From Neodidymelliopsis sp. IMI 364377 (Eukaryota > Ascomycota > Dothideomycetes > Pleosporales > Didymellaceae), in assembly GCA_027946375.1 (NCBI GenBank), contig JAPEUT010000025.1:62001-126000 (forward strand): DNA of 64,000 nt, in the 5' to 3' direction. Below the pieces are notes generated by a model, which was not told where the DNA came from, searched no databases, and saw only the letters and a program-made list of their open reading frames with translations. A program made the translations under genes and the position numbers. Shown here one piece after another: positions 11,527 through 21,077 of this stretch (positions are counted from its first letter, which is position 1; each line of letters opens with the position of its first letter).

Positions 11527-14049
11527 ATGGTGCTAGGATGGCTCGGTGGCAAGGGCAAGGCGCCCGGGCATACCAGGAGTCTGACGGCTATTGATGAGCT
11601 TGCTCAGAGTGAGTAGCATGGTAGCTTGGTGGGACATTTGTACTGACGTGAGACAGTTCAGGATGCTATGAGCGGTAAAATAACCGCATTCTGAGACCAT
11701 GGACATACACTGATGGCACGCGAGCAGCCGTCACCCACATCATGGCAGATGATATTGATAGTGCTGAAGAGCATCTTCGAAAAGGCCATTCCCCGTTCCA
11801 TCAGGTGCGCACTACTTCGAGAGATTTGTCGGTGGCAGGGCACTGGAGCTTACAACCGTGCAGTTGGGAGTCGGTGTATGCTTGTTCATGCGAGCAACTC
11901 TCGGATTCGAACAAGATGTCATGCGCGAAGGTCTGAATCTCAAAGTTGGCAAGAAAATAAGACAACAAAACTAATGTTGAAATAGCCACTGATATGCTCT
12001 ACCAGGCGGAGAACGGCGCATACGAGAGCCAGAGAAGGGTCGCCAAAGACACGAACTCGTTCCGCTCGAAGATCTACCCTCCAGGAACCGAGTACGCGGT
12101 CTGCCAGGCAGAGGCTCAATTGATGAGCGCTGTCGTTGGTGTGTTGAACGAAAGCTTGACGGAAGCTATTAAGAGTTTTTACAAGCTGCGGAAAGCATAC
12201 ATCACCTTGGAAAGCATAATGGAGGCCGAGCGGACTTTCTTGCGTCAGAGGAGCTCAAGCAGTTTAAATTCGGCGAGCTCCCGTACGTCATCCAAACCAG
12301 GCTCTATACGATCTGTCGGCGGTGGCACGGTTAAGAATGTCAAGACGCCTTCGATTCGAGGCTCAGCAGCGTCTTCCACAACAAACCTGAAGCCAACCTC
12401 GACACAGCAAACTGTGGTGGATGCAAAGACGAAGAAGAACGGTGACAGTGATGACGAATTTGATTTCGTCGACGCTGAGCAAGAACGGGGCGCTGCGACA
12501 CCACTAGAATACGCAGGTCACCTCAATCTACCTGTTGGTCAGGGAGAGTCTGTTGAGTTGAATAATGCGAGAAAAGAGGTGGATGTCACGTCTAGCTCCG
12601 CATCTGGCCTGCCTGCCGGGAACCAACCACTCACCACTTCCGTACCGGACATCGTTGCGGATTTCGAGAGACTTGTGTTGAACAACGACAATGGAGAAGC
12701 CAGCGTGTCTGAATTCACCGATCATCCTATTGATGAATTCATCATCTCTGGAGCAAGCTTCTGCTTTGGTATCCTGCTGCTGATTGTATCAATGGTTCCG
12801 CCTTCCTTCGCAACTGTGCTCAAGGTTATTGGTTTCAAGGGAGACAAGGACCGTGGACTGCGAATGCTATGGCAGGCCACAAAATTTAACAACATCCACG
12901 GTGCCATGTCTGGTGTTGTGCTGATGGGATACTACAACGGCTTTGTCGGCTTCTGCGATATTATCCCACGAACTGGCACTGGCGCGTACCCAGAGGAGAG
13001 GTGCAAAGCGCTGATGGCGGAGATGAGGAGGAGGTACCCAAAGAGTCACCTTTGGCTGCTCGAGGAGGCTCGCATGATGTCCAGAGAGAAAGAGCTGGAG
13101 AGGTCTGTCCAGTTTCTGGAGGATATTGGCAAGTCGCCATTCAAACAGCTTGAGGCGCTGAGCTGGTTCGAACGCTCCCTTGATCTGATGTACATGCACG
13201 AGTACAAGACTACCAGTACCGCTTTCCAGACCTGCATTACGCTTAACAACTGGAGCCATGGACTATACCATTACATCTGCGCAGCTTCCTACGTCGAGCT
13301 GTACCGACGCGCCAAGGTTACGGACCCACAAGCTGCGCAGCAGTACGCAGACCAGGCAAATGAGTTCTTCAAGCAGGTCATTCCCAACATCGGCAAGAAG
13401 AAGTTCATGGGTCGCCAGCTACCCTTTGACACCTTCGTAAACCGCAAAATCCAAAGATGGGAAGCACGTGCTAAGGAGTGGAACTGCCCCTTCATCGACG
13501 CGATCGGCGTCTCGCCAATCGAGGAGATGATTTACTTCTGGAACGGCTACAAGCGCATGCGTCCCGACCACCTGCAAGTATCACTTGACAACCTCGCCTG
13601 GAGCGAATCCTCCGCGAACCCTTACTGGGCAAAGGAAGACCTAAACGAGAAAGCTATCCTCGCCACGCTTCGCGCTGTGACACTGCGCACCCTGGGTCAA
13701 ACAGCCGAAGCCAAGGAACTACTCCAGAAGGAAGTCATCGTCCATGACGCCTCAGCGTTCGCGGGTACCTTGAAAGACGACTGGATGCCACCCGTTGCTC
13801 GCTACGAGATGGCGGCGTGTATGTGGGCGGAGGCTGATGCTGATGGTAATCCCCAGACTCACGAGGATTTGCTGGCGCAGTGCAAGACTTGGCTCGAGGC
13901 TGCTGGAAGCTGGGGAGGCTATCTTCTGGATGCCAGGTATGTCAACTCTATCTTTACATAATATGCTGTATACTGACAAATTTTGCAGGATTGGTATGAA
14001 GATCACGACGGGCAAGGGGACGCTGAGAAGGTTCGGTATCGCTATTTAG
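11527..14049 (+). CDS. iml2: Iml2 (TPR/TTC39-family) outer-membrane protein
   Basis: Exons are 11527..11608, 11657..11674, 11728..11804, 11864..11930, 11986..13936 and 13989..14049, giving 751 residues. Iml2 is a fungal TPR protein of the TTC39 family, linked in yeast to mitochondrial outer membrane and lipid-droplet-associated clearance of inclusion bodies. The N-terminal part reads AIDELAQIQDAMSAVTHIMA across two introns, followed by a Ser-rich and acidic linker (about 170-300). A hydrophobic stretch lies around 332-356 (FCFGILLLIVSMVPPSF), and helical TPR-like repeats follow to the end (FEKSLD-type WFERSLDLMYMHEYK, then TLRTLGQTAEAKELLQKE). Exon 2 is only 18 nt. Each of the five introns is 48-59 bp and all frames close. 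Confidence 0.9.
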
Positions 14050-14311
14050 ATGGTGTTGTGGAAGTACATATGGTCTTGATGAGTACATAAATCTATTCGC
14101 GTTTTCGGTCTCGACACTTGGAATAGGGAGAGGCCCTTGACCTACCATAACAAGCTGCCTTCACCTTCACCTCCCGCAACACACAGACGCATGGATGTTT
14201 CTGGGATTAGACAATTTCCTACCATCGATAAGACTTTACTCTCCTAACCCACACTCACGCACCCACAACACCACGACAAGTCGACAGCAGCTAACAGCAC
14301 ACGGCACAAAC

Positions 14312-14547
14312 ATGGACGGCCTTTCCCGCGAGCAAACCAGCACCCCCAGCTCAACTGCGCATTATATACATTCACATATATTGGCTATGGAGAAGACGAT
14401 GACTACGTCGTGTTCATGCGCGTCTTCCACTCCGAGGGTGTCGTTGCTGCGCTGGAGACCATGTTGAGCACTCTTAGGCAGCAGGTGACTACGCGGCTCG
14501 AGGAAGATATGGTTGCGTTGGCGTTTGCAGACGACGTGTATGCTTAG
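14312..14547 (+). pseudogene. Small gene with a one-base frameshift
   Basis: An ATG at 14312 in good context (ACAAACATGG) opens a frame MDGLSREQTSTP. After a run of five C at about 14342-14346, the protein-like frame shifts by one: it reads LYTFTYIGYGEDDDYVVFM and ends DMVALAFADDVYA before TAG at 14545-14547. One extra C in that run would give a continuous protein of about 78 residues. No GT occurs between the ATG and the second frame, so an intron cannot explain the shift. Either the copy is broken in this strain or the homopolymer was misread. I do not recognise the family. The ATG-frame alternative (to 14467) is Ser/Thr/Cys-rich and looks non-coding. Confidence 0.5.
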
Positions 14548-15669
14548 CTTAGGTGGCTTTTGGTGTGCTGATGCGCGATGTTGGGAGGCGAGGTGGGTGG
14601 GGTTCTTGCACTTGGACACTATTGTGAGGATTTAATTCTATAAGTAACTTAGGACTAGCCTCCATACATGGCTAGAATGGCTGATCGATGCTACCACACG
14701 TCGTAGAAAGAACGGTGCTTCAAACACCCACACATCCTCTCTCTCCCTCTCCCTCTCCCTCTCCCTCTCCCTCTCCCTCTCTCCCTCCTTCTTCCAATTC
14801 CTATTCCATAACAACGACAAAGAAGAGAGAAGGGTAGTGAATGTTTATTCTTAATTCCTGTTCCTATTTCTGTCTCTGTCTCTGTCGTCTACGCTGCGTT
14901 CTTAAATCCCCTTCCTCGTCATCATCACATTTACAGGTATCATTACCCCCGTTTTCCCCTTCATCTTTGTTTAATTACTTCCTTGCAACCTAGTCCTGAA
15001 CCTACGGCACAGAGTCTTGGAATGCAACCAGACTTCTTACTTTGCGCCAACCGCCGTATTGACTACTTTCTTCGATCCATCGCTGCTCATCTTCTCTCTT
15101 CTCGTCTCGTCTCCTCTCGTCTCGGTTCAAACATGGTCCAGCCATTCCCCTCTATCCCCTCCTTCCTTCTTCACCCGCTAGCCAAATCAAATCCCACAAA
15201 AGACTATATATACGAACGCACCAAGCCAACACATATCGAAGCGAAGCGAAGCGAAGTAAAAGTGCGCAGGGAACAGACAGACGCAAGAGGTGTCATGTGC
15301 TGCGCTGTGCAAACACGGGACAAAAGCTATCAGAAAAGTAGAGTGGAAGAAGGATATAGACGTTGGGAATCTCCAAACTCCTGTAGGCGCCGATGCATGC
15401 TGTGCTATGGTGTGGGCTTGACTCTGAGACTCGCCGTCGGAGGTGGGAATGGATGGTGGTGTTGGTGGTGCGGGGGCCGAGTGCGTGCGGCTTTGTGGTG
15501 GACTGGACTGTGCTAGGTGCTTTCCAGTCTGTGGTGAGTCTGCAACAAGTCTGTGACTGTGTACACTTGCTGCGACGTACAGTTCAATAACTGCCGTGGT
15601 AACCTCATGTCCTCACTGCCCACGTCCGTGGCTGCGTTGGAGATGCGCGAAATTTGTGCGTCGTCTCCC
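14548..15669. other. Intergenic region with simple repeats
   Basis: About 1.1 kb rich in simple sequence: the CTCCCT array listed separately, a TCTCGTCTCG-like tract at about 15093-15126 and a GCGAA pentamer repeat at 15236-15256. The open frames here are low-complexity and not convincing. It also contains the 3' region of the arrestin-like gene. Confidence 0.45.
14736..14788. repeat. CTCCCT hexanucleotide microsatellite
   Basis: About nine near-perfect tandem copies of CTCCCT (CTCTCC phase), giving a pure pyrimidine strand. Such tracts are length-polymorphic and can form non-B DNA; no function is implied. Confidence 0.9.
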
Positions 15670-16923
15670 TCATTCAATCAGTGGCTTGCGCACGCCGCCC
15701 ACAATCGCTATCCCTAGGCTAGACAGTCCGTTGGGATCGTTCGCCCGGACGATGTGACTTGCCGGCAGCATGGGATTATCTGGGGCAACATGGGCTGCGT
15801 CTTTTGCGGCCTGTTCAATGGCCTCCATTTCTTCCTTGCAGCCGGCGTGGTCAAAAGGACACACGACAATGGGTTGACGGAGGAGAATGTCGCGCGCTGA
15901 ACTCATTTGCGCCTGGGTGCGTCAGTAATAGCCGTTGGAAGGGGCTGCTGGGCTTACCTTGACAGTGAGGTAGTACTCAATCTTGTAGAGCGTACCAGTG
16001 GTTGTGAAACCATTAACGGCATACATGGGAAACTCTTTCTTCCCTCGCGGTATTATGCCGTCATTGTCCCTCAAATCCTTGGCCGGAAACACCAGGCCTA
16101 GGTTCGTAAAATAGCCAGCCTCGGGCATCTTGACGCCGACCGCCTGGGTAGTCCTCGCCAGTGTCTTGACTTTTCGTGTGGGCTCGTCGCCCTCGTGGTT
16201 GAAGATGATCTCCTCGTCTATGCCGACTGTGATCTGCTTGATGGTGACCTTTTTGGCCTTGGACAGCCAGTCGGGGTTGGGGCTGAGCTTGATGTAGACG
16301 GAGACCGGGTCCAGGGGCCCGTAGCTCCAACGCGGCAGGCTGATGCCAAGGGTGACGAGGTGGTCGGTGACGCGCTCGGCGCTCTCAGGGCGGTTGTACA
16401 TGCCGAAGGTGGAGAGGGTGTCGTAGCGCTGGATGGGGACGGGGAAGGCAAACTTCTTCTGCTCCTGGTGGCCTTGTTGGACGGTGACGACGAGCTCGTA
16501 GAAGGTTTCGGCAGTGCGTGAGGGCAGCTGCAGACTGGCGGGGGGCACGCGGCGGGCGACCTCCTCACCGCCGCGGCCATAGGGTATGAAGATGACAAAG
16601 GGCAGGTCCATGCACAGGATGCTCTCGTGCTCGCGGTTGGCGGAGCAGCGAAACAGCAGCATCTCCTTGCCGACGAGGTCGGTTATGTCCTTGCGCGGGG
16701 CGGCGAGGTGCTTCTTGGTGACCGAGTCGGCAGAGGGGTGGATGGTCTCGCGGCGGTGCAGGGCGATGGTGACGAGCGAGACATTGACGGGAGCCGAGAC
16801 GCCGACGAGGGGCCGGATCTCGACCTTGCCCTCTATGCGCGGCAGGGTGGCTGAGATGCCCGGGTAGCCGACGAGGAAGTTGGAGTTGGGCGGCCCCGAG
16901 ACCCTCACAAACGGGCTCGACAT
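15670..16923 (-). CDS. Arrestin-fold domain protein
   Basis: Minus-strand exons are 15958..16923 and 15670..15912, giving 402 residues; the 45-bp intron joins LTVK to AQMSSA. The start is the ATG at 16921-16923. The protein has the beta-sandwich pattern of fungal arrestin-related proteins: FLVGYPGISATLPRIEGKVE with VNVSLVTIALHRRE at the N-terminus, then a C-domain-like half with VSVYIKLSP, VKTLARTTQAV and a closing strand TLYKIEYYLTVK. Fungal arrestin-like proteins usually recruit ubiquitin ligases to membrane transporters. I see no PPxY motif, so the partner is unknown, and the assignment is at fold level only. Its start faces the cyclophilin gene 695 bp away. Confidence 0.75.
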
Positions 16924-17618
16924 GGCGGACGGGAGGCTCGCCTAGGAAGCGGCGGCGAACTCGTCGGCGCAGGCCTGGGATAGGGACAGGCGCCGCATGG
17001 GCAGGGCGGGCTGCCACGCGCGTCTGCAGGAGTGGTGGTTGTGGTAGTGGTGGTGATGCGCTGGGCGGGGGATGATGCTGGAGAGCTATAGAGGTGTCGC
17101 AGCAGCAGCAGCAGCAGCAGCAGGTAGCCTTCTGCGGGACAGCGTGGGGTAGCGGCGCAGGCGTGGAGAGGGGCTGCGAGGGGAGGCAGCAGGGCGATTG
17201 CTGGCGGCTGAGGGGCAGCGAGCGTGTGGTGAGGGTGTAGGCAGGTATGCGTTGGGTGTGAGCAGCGGTGCTGTTCGGCGCGGTGATGTCGAGGCCAGCC
17301 CACGGTAAGGCTGCGGGAACCACGACGTTAGCTCGGCGACTACGGGCGCCTGGACGTGACGCACCTCGACGGGCGAGAGCTTGTATAGATGCGACGACAA
17401 CAACAACAACTGCAATTCTAGAATCTGGCAAGGAAGACGGTCGGGACTCAGTGCGCGCTCGTCGTCGACAATGGCACAGGGAGTGTGCAAGACTGCAAGT
17501 AAGCGGCGCAGCTGGCCCAGTCGCTGCGCTTCATTGGCAGCCTGCGGCGCGCTGGGTGGGGGGGGGGCTCCAAGCTGACCACGCCTGAGCCGATCTGCAC
17601 ATCCGCGCTCCATCCACC
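16924..17618. other. Divergent region, arrestin-like / cyclophilin
   Basis: 695 bp, GC-rich, with a CAG/CTG run (listed separately) and several GTGGTGGT and CAACAACAACAA stretches. Long frames here, especially on the minus strand upstream of the arrestin start, are low-complexity and lie in the probable leader and promoter. Confidence 0.5.
17099..17123. repeat. GCA trinucleotide run (CTG on the minus strand)
   Basis: Eight uninterrupted GCA copies lie about 175 bp upstream of the arrestin-like start, probably in its leader or promoter. Confidence 0.85.
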
Positions 17619-18296
17619 ATGTCCGTCACCGTGAGTGCCCTGCTGCCCTGCGCCTGTACTTGCCCTGCGCCTCCCCTCCCCATGTCTTGCTGCCCCCGCC
17701 TGTCCTCGCGTCGCCTCGCATCCTCGCATCTCTCTAGCCCATCTATGCACCCGGCGCAGGGTACCACATCCACTCTCCACGCACGCCCTGGCTAACCACC
17801 ATCACCACCACCACAGCTGCACACCACGCTCGGCGACCTCAAGCTCGAGCTCTTCTGCGAGGCCGCTCCCAAGACGACCGAGAACTTCCTGGCCCTGTGC
17901 GCCTCGTCCTTCTACACTGGCTCGCCCTTCCACCGCCTGATACCCTCCTTCATGGTGCAGACGGGCAGTCCAGCCTCGGACCCCAAATCAAGGACCAGCA
18001 CCTCCATCTACGACGGCGCACTGTTCGAGGACGAGTTCTCCCCTGCCCTGCGCCACAATGCGCGCGGTATCGTGAGCATGGCCAACAAGGGCCCGAACCA
18101 GAATGGGAGCCAGTTCTTCATCACTTTCGCTCCCGCGCCGCATCTCGATGGGAAGAATACCGTCTTTGGCAAGGTCATTGAGGGCGGAGAGGTGCTGGAT
18201 GATATGGAGAAGGTCGAGGTCGATAAGAAGAGTCGGCCTAGGGAGAGGATGGAGATTCAGAGGGTTACCATACATGCCAATCCACTGGCTGGGTGA
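17619..18296 (+). CDS. cyp10: Peptidyl-prolyl cis-trans isomerase, PPIL3/Cyp10 type
   Basis: Exons are 17619..17630 (only ATG TCC GTC ACC) and 17817..18296, giving 163 residues; the intron is 186 bp. It is a single-domain cyclophilin. The core segments are FHRLIPSFMVQTG (catalytic Arg, Phe, Met and Gln of the cyclophilin A site), NQNGSQFFITF and PHLDGKNTVFGKVIEGGEVL. The usual active-site Trp is His in PHLDGKN, as in human PPIL3 rather than cyclophilin A. PPIL3-type cyclophilins are associated with spliceosomes. A short Ser/Thr-rich stretch follows QTG where the family normally has a Gly-rich loop. It converges with zpr1. Confidence 0.93.
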
Positions 18297-18343
18297 AGGT
18301 GATGACAAAACCACAACGGTGGACGGCAAGGACACCACCTAGA

Positions 18344-18421
18344 TCCACTCCAAGGATTCACTTCAAGAATTCATATCAAGAATTCACTTCAAGAACCCAC
18401 TTCAAGAACTCACAACAACAG
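18344..18421. repeat. 13-bp tandem repeat with TTCnnGAA motifs
   Basis: Five adjacent 13-bp units (18344, 18357, 18370, 18383, 18396) follow the pattern TTCACTTCAAGAA with substitutions, and a degenerate sixth follows. Three units keep TTCAAGAA, a tail-to-tail pair of heat-shock-element pentamers. The array lies in the 250-bp gap between the convergent cyp10 and zpr1 stops, so it is probably 3'-UTR sequence. Confidence 0.85.
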
Positions 18422-18545
18422 TGGATCAAGAGCAACGCATAACAGTCATATGCTCTCATTGTGGCTGGCGAAGCCCTGGTATCTAAGGATGCCCCGTCCC
18501 AAATGCAAATCATAACAGGAAATACAAACATACACCCTCAACATC

Positions 18546-20068
18546 TTATCCCTCGTTCGACTCCGCTTCTTGTGCCGCAGCATGCTCTGCCTCGTACCCC
18601 TCCGTCTTCATGTCCTTCAACCCGAGCTCTTCCTCCTCCTCGTCGGTGCGCTCGTACTCCTCCACCTTGATCTGCGGGTCCGGCTCCGGCGCTGTGAAGC
18701 TCTGCACATAACTGCTGGCCAGAGGGTCCTCGAGAATCACGGTGAACTTCTCGTTGCCATCAATCGCCGACCCCAGCTGGTCAAAGAAGACGTTCCACTT
18801 GCTCTTCGACTCGGACGGCATCGAGTCACCACCGTCGCCCACGTCGAAGATGGACGAGCGCAGATCGTCGCGCACCTGTGTCAACAGACCCTCGACCGTC
18901 GTAAACCTACCACCCAGTGTGCCAGGCTCCACGCTCAGGTTGAGTTCAGGGCACGACATGGCGCACGACTCGGCCTTGAGGATGTCTCGTGACATGTCCT
19001 CCCTGTTCAGAATGTTGACGGTAATACGGCGGCCCTTCTCAGGTACCTCACCTCCAGTCTTGACCTCGTTGCTTCGGTATCCGCACTCTTCGCAAACAGT
19101 GCTCATAAGCACAACCTGCTTAAAGTGGGGAATGTTGACCATCTTCATGTTGGTGGTGCATGGCCTTGTGCAACCCGGGCAGCTGGCAGGGAACGAGTAC
19201 ACTTGGTCCTCAACAATATCGTCGTCGACGTTGTTCACCATGGGCTGGTGGGCAGAGGGCATCTCAGGTTGCATCTGTGTGGCGTGGTATTCAGGGCGCA
19301 TCTCGGTAGCTGGTGCCTCCACGTTCAGAGGCGTCTCCTGCGCACTGGTGTCACCCAGGCCGAGCGCTTCGTTCTGCGCAGAAGTTCGCGCGTACTCGTG
19401 GCGCGAGTACTTTCCAGCCGAGAGCACGTTGGGAGGCTCGATCGACGAGTTACCGGCTGGGTCGTCAATGGTGATCTTGAAAGGGAGCTTCTCTCCGCTA
19501 GCCATCTCCTTGATCGAGTCGATGACCTTCTGGATCTGCGCATAGATCTCCGGCACCTTCTCCTTGCGCTCGTCCTGCTTCTGTTCCAGATCTTGTGCCA
19601 CCATGGAGAGAATACCCTCAACGTTGGTAAGCTGTCCACGGCCGGGAGGGATCTCCAGGTCGATTTCTTCGACGCGGAATATCGCAGTGTCACTCTTGAC
19701 GATCTGGTTGCTCAGGTCCTCCGTTGTGTCGACTCGCACTGTGTACTTGATACCACGCTGCTGAATCTCTCCAGCGGGCTGGATTTCAGAATTTCGGAAG
19801 CCGCAGGATGGGCACTCGAACGACATGATGACAATTTCACGGAAGAAAGGAATTCGCGTCAGAAGAAGTCTTGTTGTGCCCTGACATGGTCAGCTTTGCA
19901 GCTTTTTCGCTGGCTTGGACTACTCACATTCTCGTGGCAGTTCATGCACAGACTCTCGATCTCGTCAACCACTTTGGAGTCGTCGTCGTCCTGCTGTGCG
20001 CTCGCATCAGCGACCTTGCGACCCATGTCCTCAAAGAGGTCCTTCGCAAGACTCTTGTGTTCGGCCAT
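18546..20068 (-). CDS. zpr1: Zinc-finger protein Zpr1
   Basis: Minus-strand exons are 19928..20068 and 18546..19880, giving 491 residues; the 47-bp intron joins CHEN to GTTRLLLTRIPFFRE. Zpr1 is a conserved chaperone-like protein that binds and helps fold translation factor eEF1A. The duplicated architecture is clear. Zinc finger 1 is CMNC...CPSCGFRN, spanning the intron, and is followed by an alpha/beta ZPR1 domain. A linker of about 70 residues leads to zinc finger 2, CPGC...CEECGYRSNEVKTGG, and a second domain with FTTVEGLLTQVRDDL. The tail is very acidic (EEEEELGLKDMK). The length matches fungal Zpr1. The upstream neighbour on the same strand ends 202 bp before the zpr1 start. Confidence 0.96.
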
Positions 20069-20269
20069 TGTATGTGTGGTGTGTTTGTAAGTAATAATGT
20101 GGTAATGGTGGTGTTGATATAACTCAAAAAAAAGTTGCAGGCGTTGTCGAGGGGCGGCGGTAGTGTGACGAAATTATTTTTTGAACCCCTCCAGGCTCGT
20201 GGCGGGGTACGTAGGTACCTGGAACCTTCTCTTGGACCCTAGTCGCTCTGCAGCCCTATGGCTAGCTGC

Positions 20270-20851
20270 TTACATGCCAAAGTCCATCAAGTCGAATCCG
20301 CCTTGGTTTGAGCTTTGAGACTTGCTCTTTTCAAGCATCGCTTGCAGACCACCTTTGCGAGCTTTCTTTCTCTGCTTGCTGCTTGCGTTGACGGACTTGG
20401 ACACTTTGCTGTCGTCTTCCTCGGTCGGCTTTGGTATCTCGGGTGCAACCTTCGTGATTTTCTGGCTGGTAGACTTCTTGACATGCTTTGCTGGCCTTGA
20501 CTGCAGGAGCTGCACAGTCTCGCGTTCGCATCTCAGACATGTGTAGACAACGGTTTTGACTGGCTGCGTCGATTCCTTTCCTGGCTTCTTCTCCTTTCGC
20601 ACTCTTTTCGATTGGATTTGGTGAGCAACTTTGCAGGACCATCCTGCTATCATCGGATTGCCACAGGCCCCACAGAGCCCTCTACGAAGTGCGTCGACTT
20701 CTTTTGGTTGAAGTTCCAGTTCTGCGTCTTCGATGAGCCTATCCTGCGCTGCACCCATAACAGCTGAAGTCGTCGGCGACGAGACCGCCAGCAAATGCGC
20801 GGCTTCCCGAAGAAAGGTCGACCTTCGTTCAAAAAGACTCGTCAAATCCAT
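20270..20851 (-). CDS. RNase P/MRP Rpr2/Rpp21/Snm1-domain subunit
   Basis: A single exon of 193 residues from the ATG at 20849-20851. The domain begins with a helical segment (LFERRSTFLREAAHLLA) and continues with a zinc ribbon: CGACGNPMIAGWSCKV then CLRCERETVQLL, four cysteines spaced as in the Rpr2/Rpp21/Snm1 family. These small subunits belong to RNase P (tRNA 5' maturation) or RNase MRP (rRNA processing). The C-terminal third is Lys/Ser-rich and ends FDLMDFGM. An in-frame ATG at 20905 would add 18 residues but lies in probable leader. Rpr2 and Snm1 cannot be separated here. The gene is divergent from dbr1 with 226 bp between starts. Confidence 0.82.
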   Translation of the reverse strand: MDLTSLFERRSTFLREAAHLLAVSSPTTSAVMGAAQDRLIEDAELELQPKEVDALRRGLCGACGNPMIAGWSCKVAHQIQSKRVRKEKKPGKESTQPVKTVVYTCLRCERETVQLLQSRPAKHVKKSTSQKITKVAPEIPKPTEEDDSKVSKSVNASSKQRKKARKGGLQAMLEKSKSQSSNQGGFDLMDFGM

Positions 20852-21077
20852 AGCTGTAGATACATGTAGGTGGAGGATAGAGTCGCAGAGCTCGCAGTGG
20901 ACCATCAAGGTCTCGCCTGCGGACTTCGTGAAGACTTCCGGCGCTAGTGGTCCCTTGAGCTTTCCCTCACAACTTGCGGCTGCTCCACTTCAGTCGCGAC
21001 GATTTACGCCAATGACGTGCAGTGCACTAGAATGCTTTAGCCAGCGCTATTGACCTTCTGCCTTAAACATCAACACA
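20852..21077. promoter_or_regulatory. Short bidirectional promoter, RNase P/MRP subunit / dbr1
   Basis: Only 226 bp separates two divergent ATGs, so both promoters must share it or overlap. Both flanking products act in RNA processing. No specific factor site stands out. Confidence 0.55.

Noticed and set aside
16565..17431. 288-codon minus-strand frame overlapping the arrestin-like gene
   Set aside because: It is out of frame with the conserved arrestin sequence and consists of Pro/Ala/His-rich and Cys-run low-complexity translation of the CTG repeat.
19125..20090. Long plus-strand frame across zpr1
   Set aside because: Antisense shadow of the zpr1 coding sequence.
20852..20905. Upstream ATG (20905) for the RNase P/MRP subunit
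   Set aside because: It would add 18 residues of Cys/His-containing leader not expected in the family; the MDLTSLFERR start fits better.
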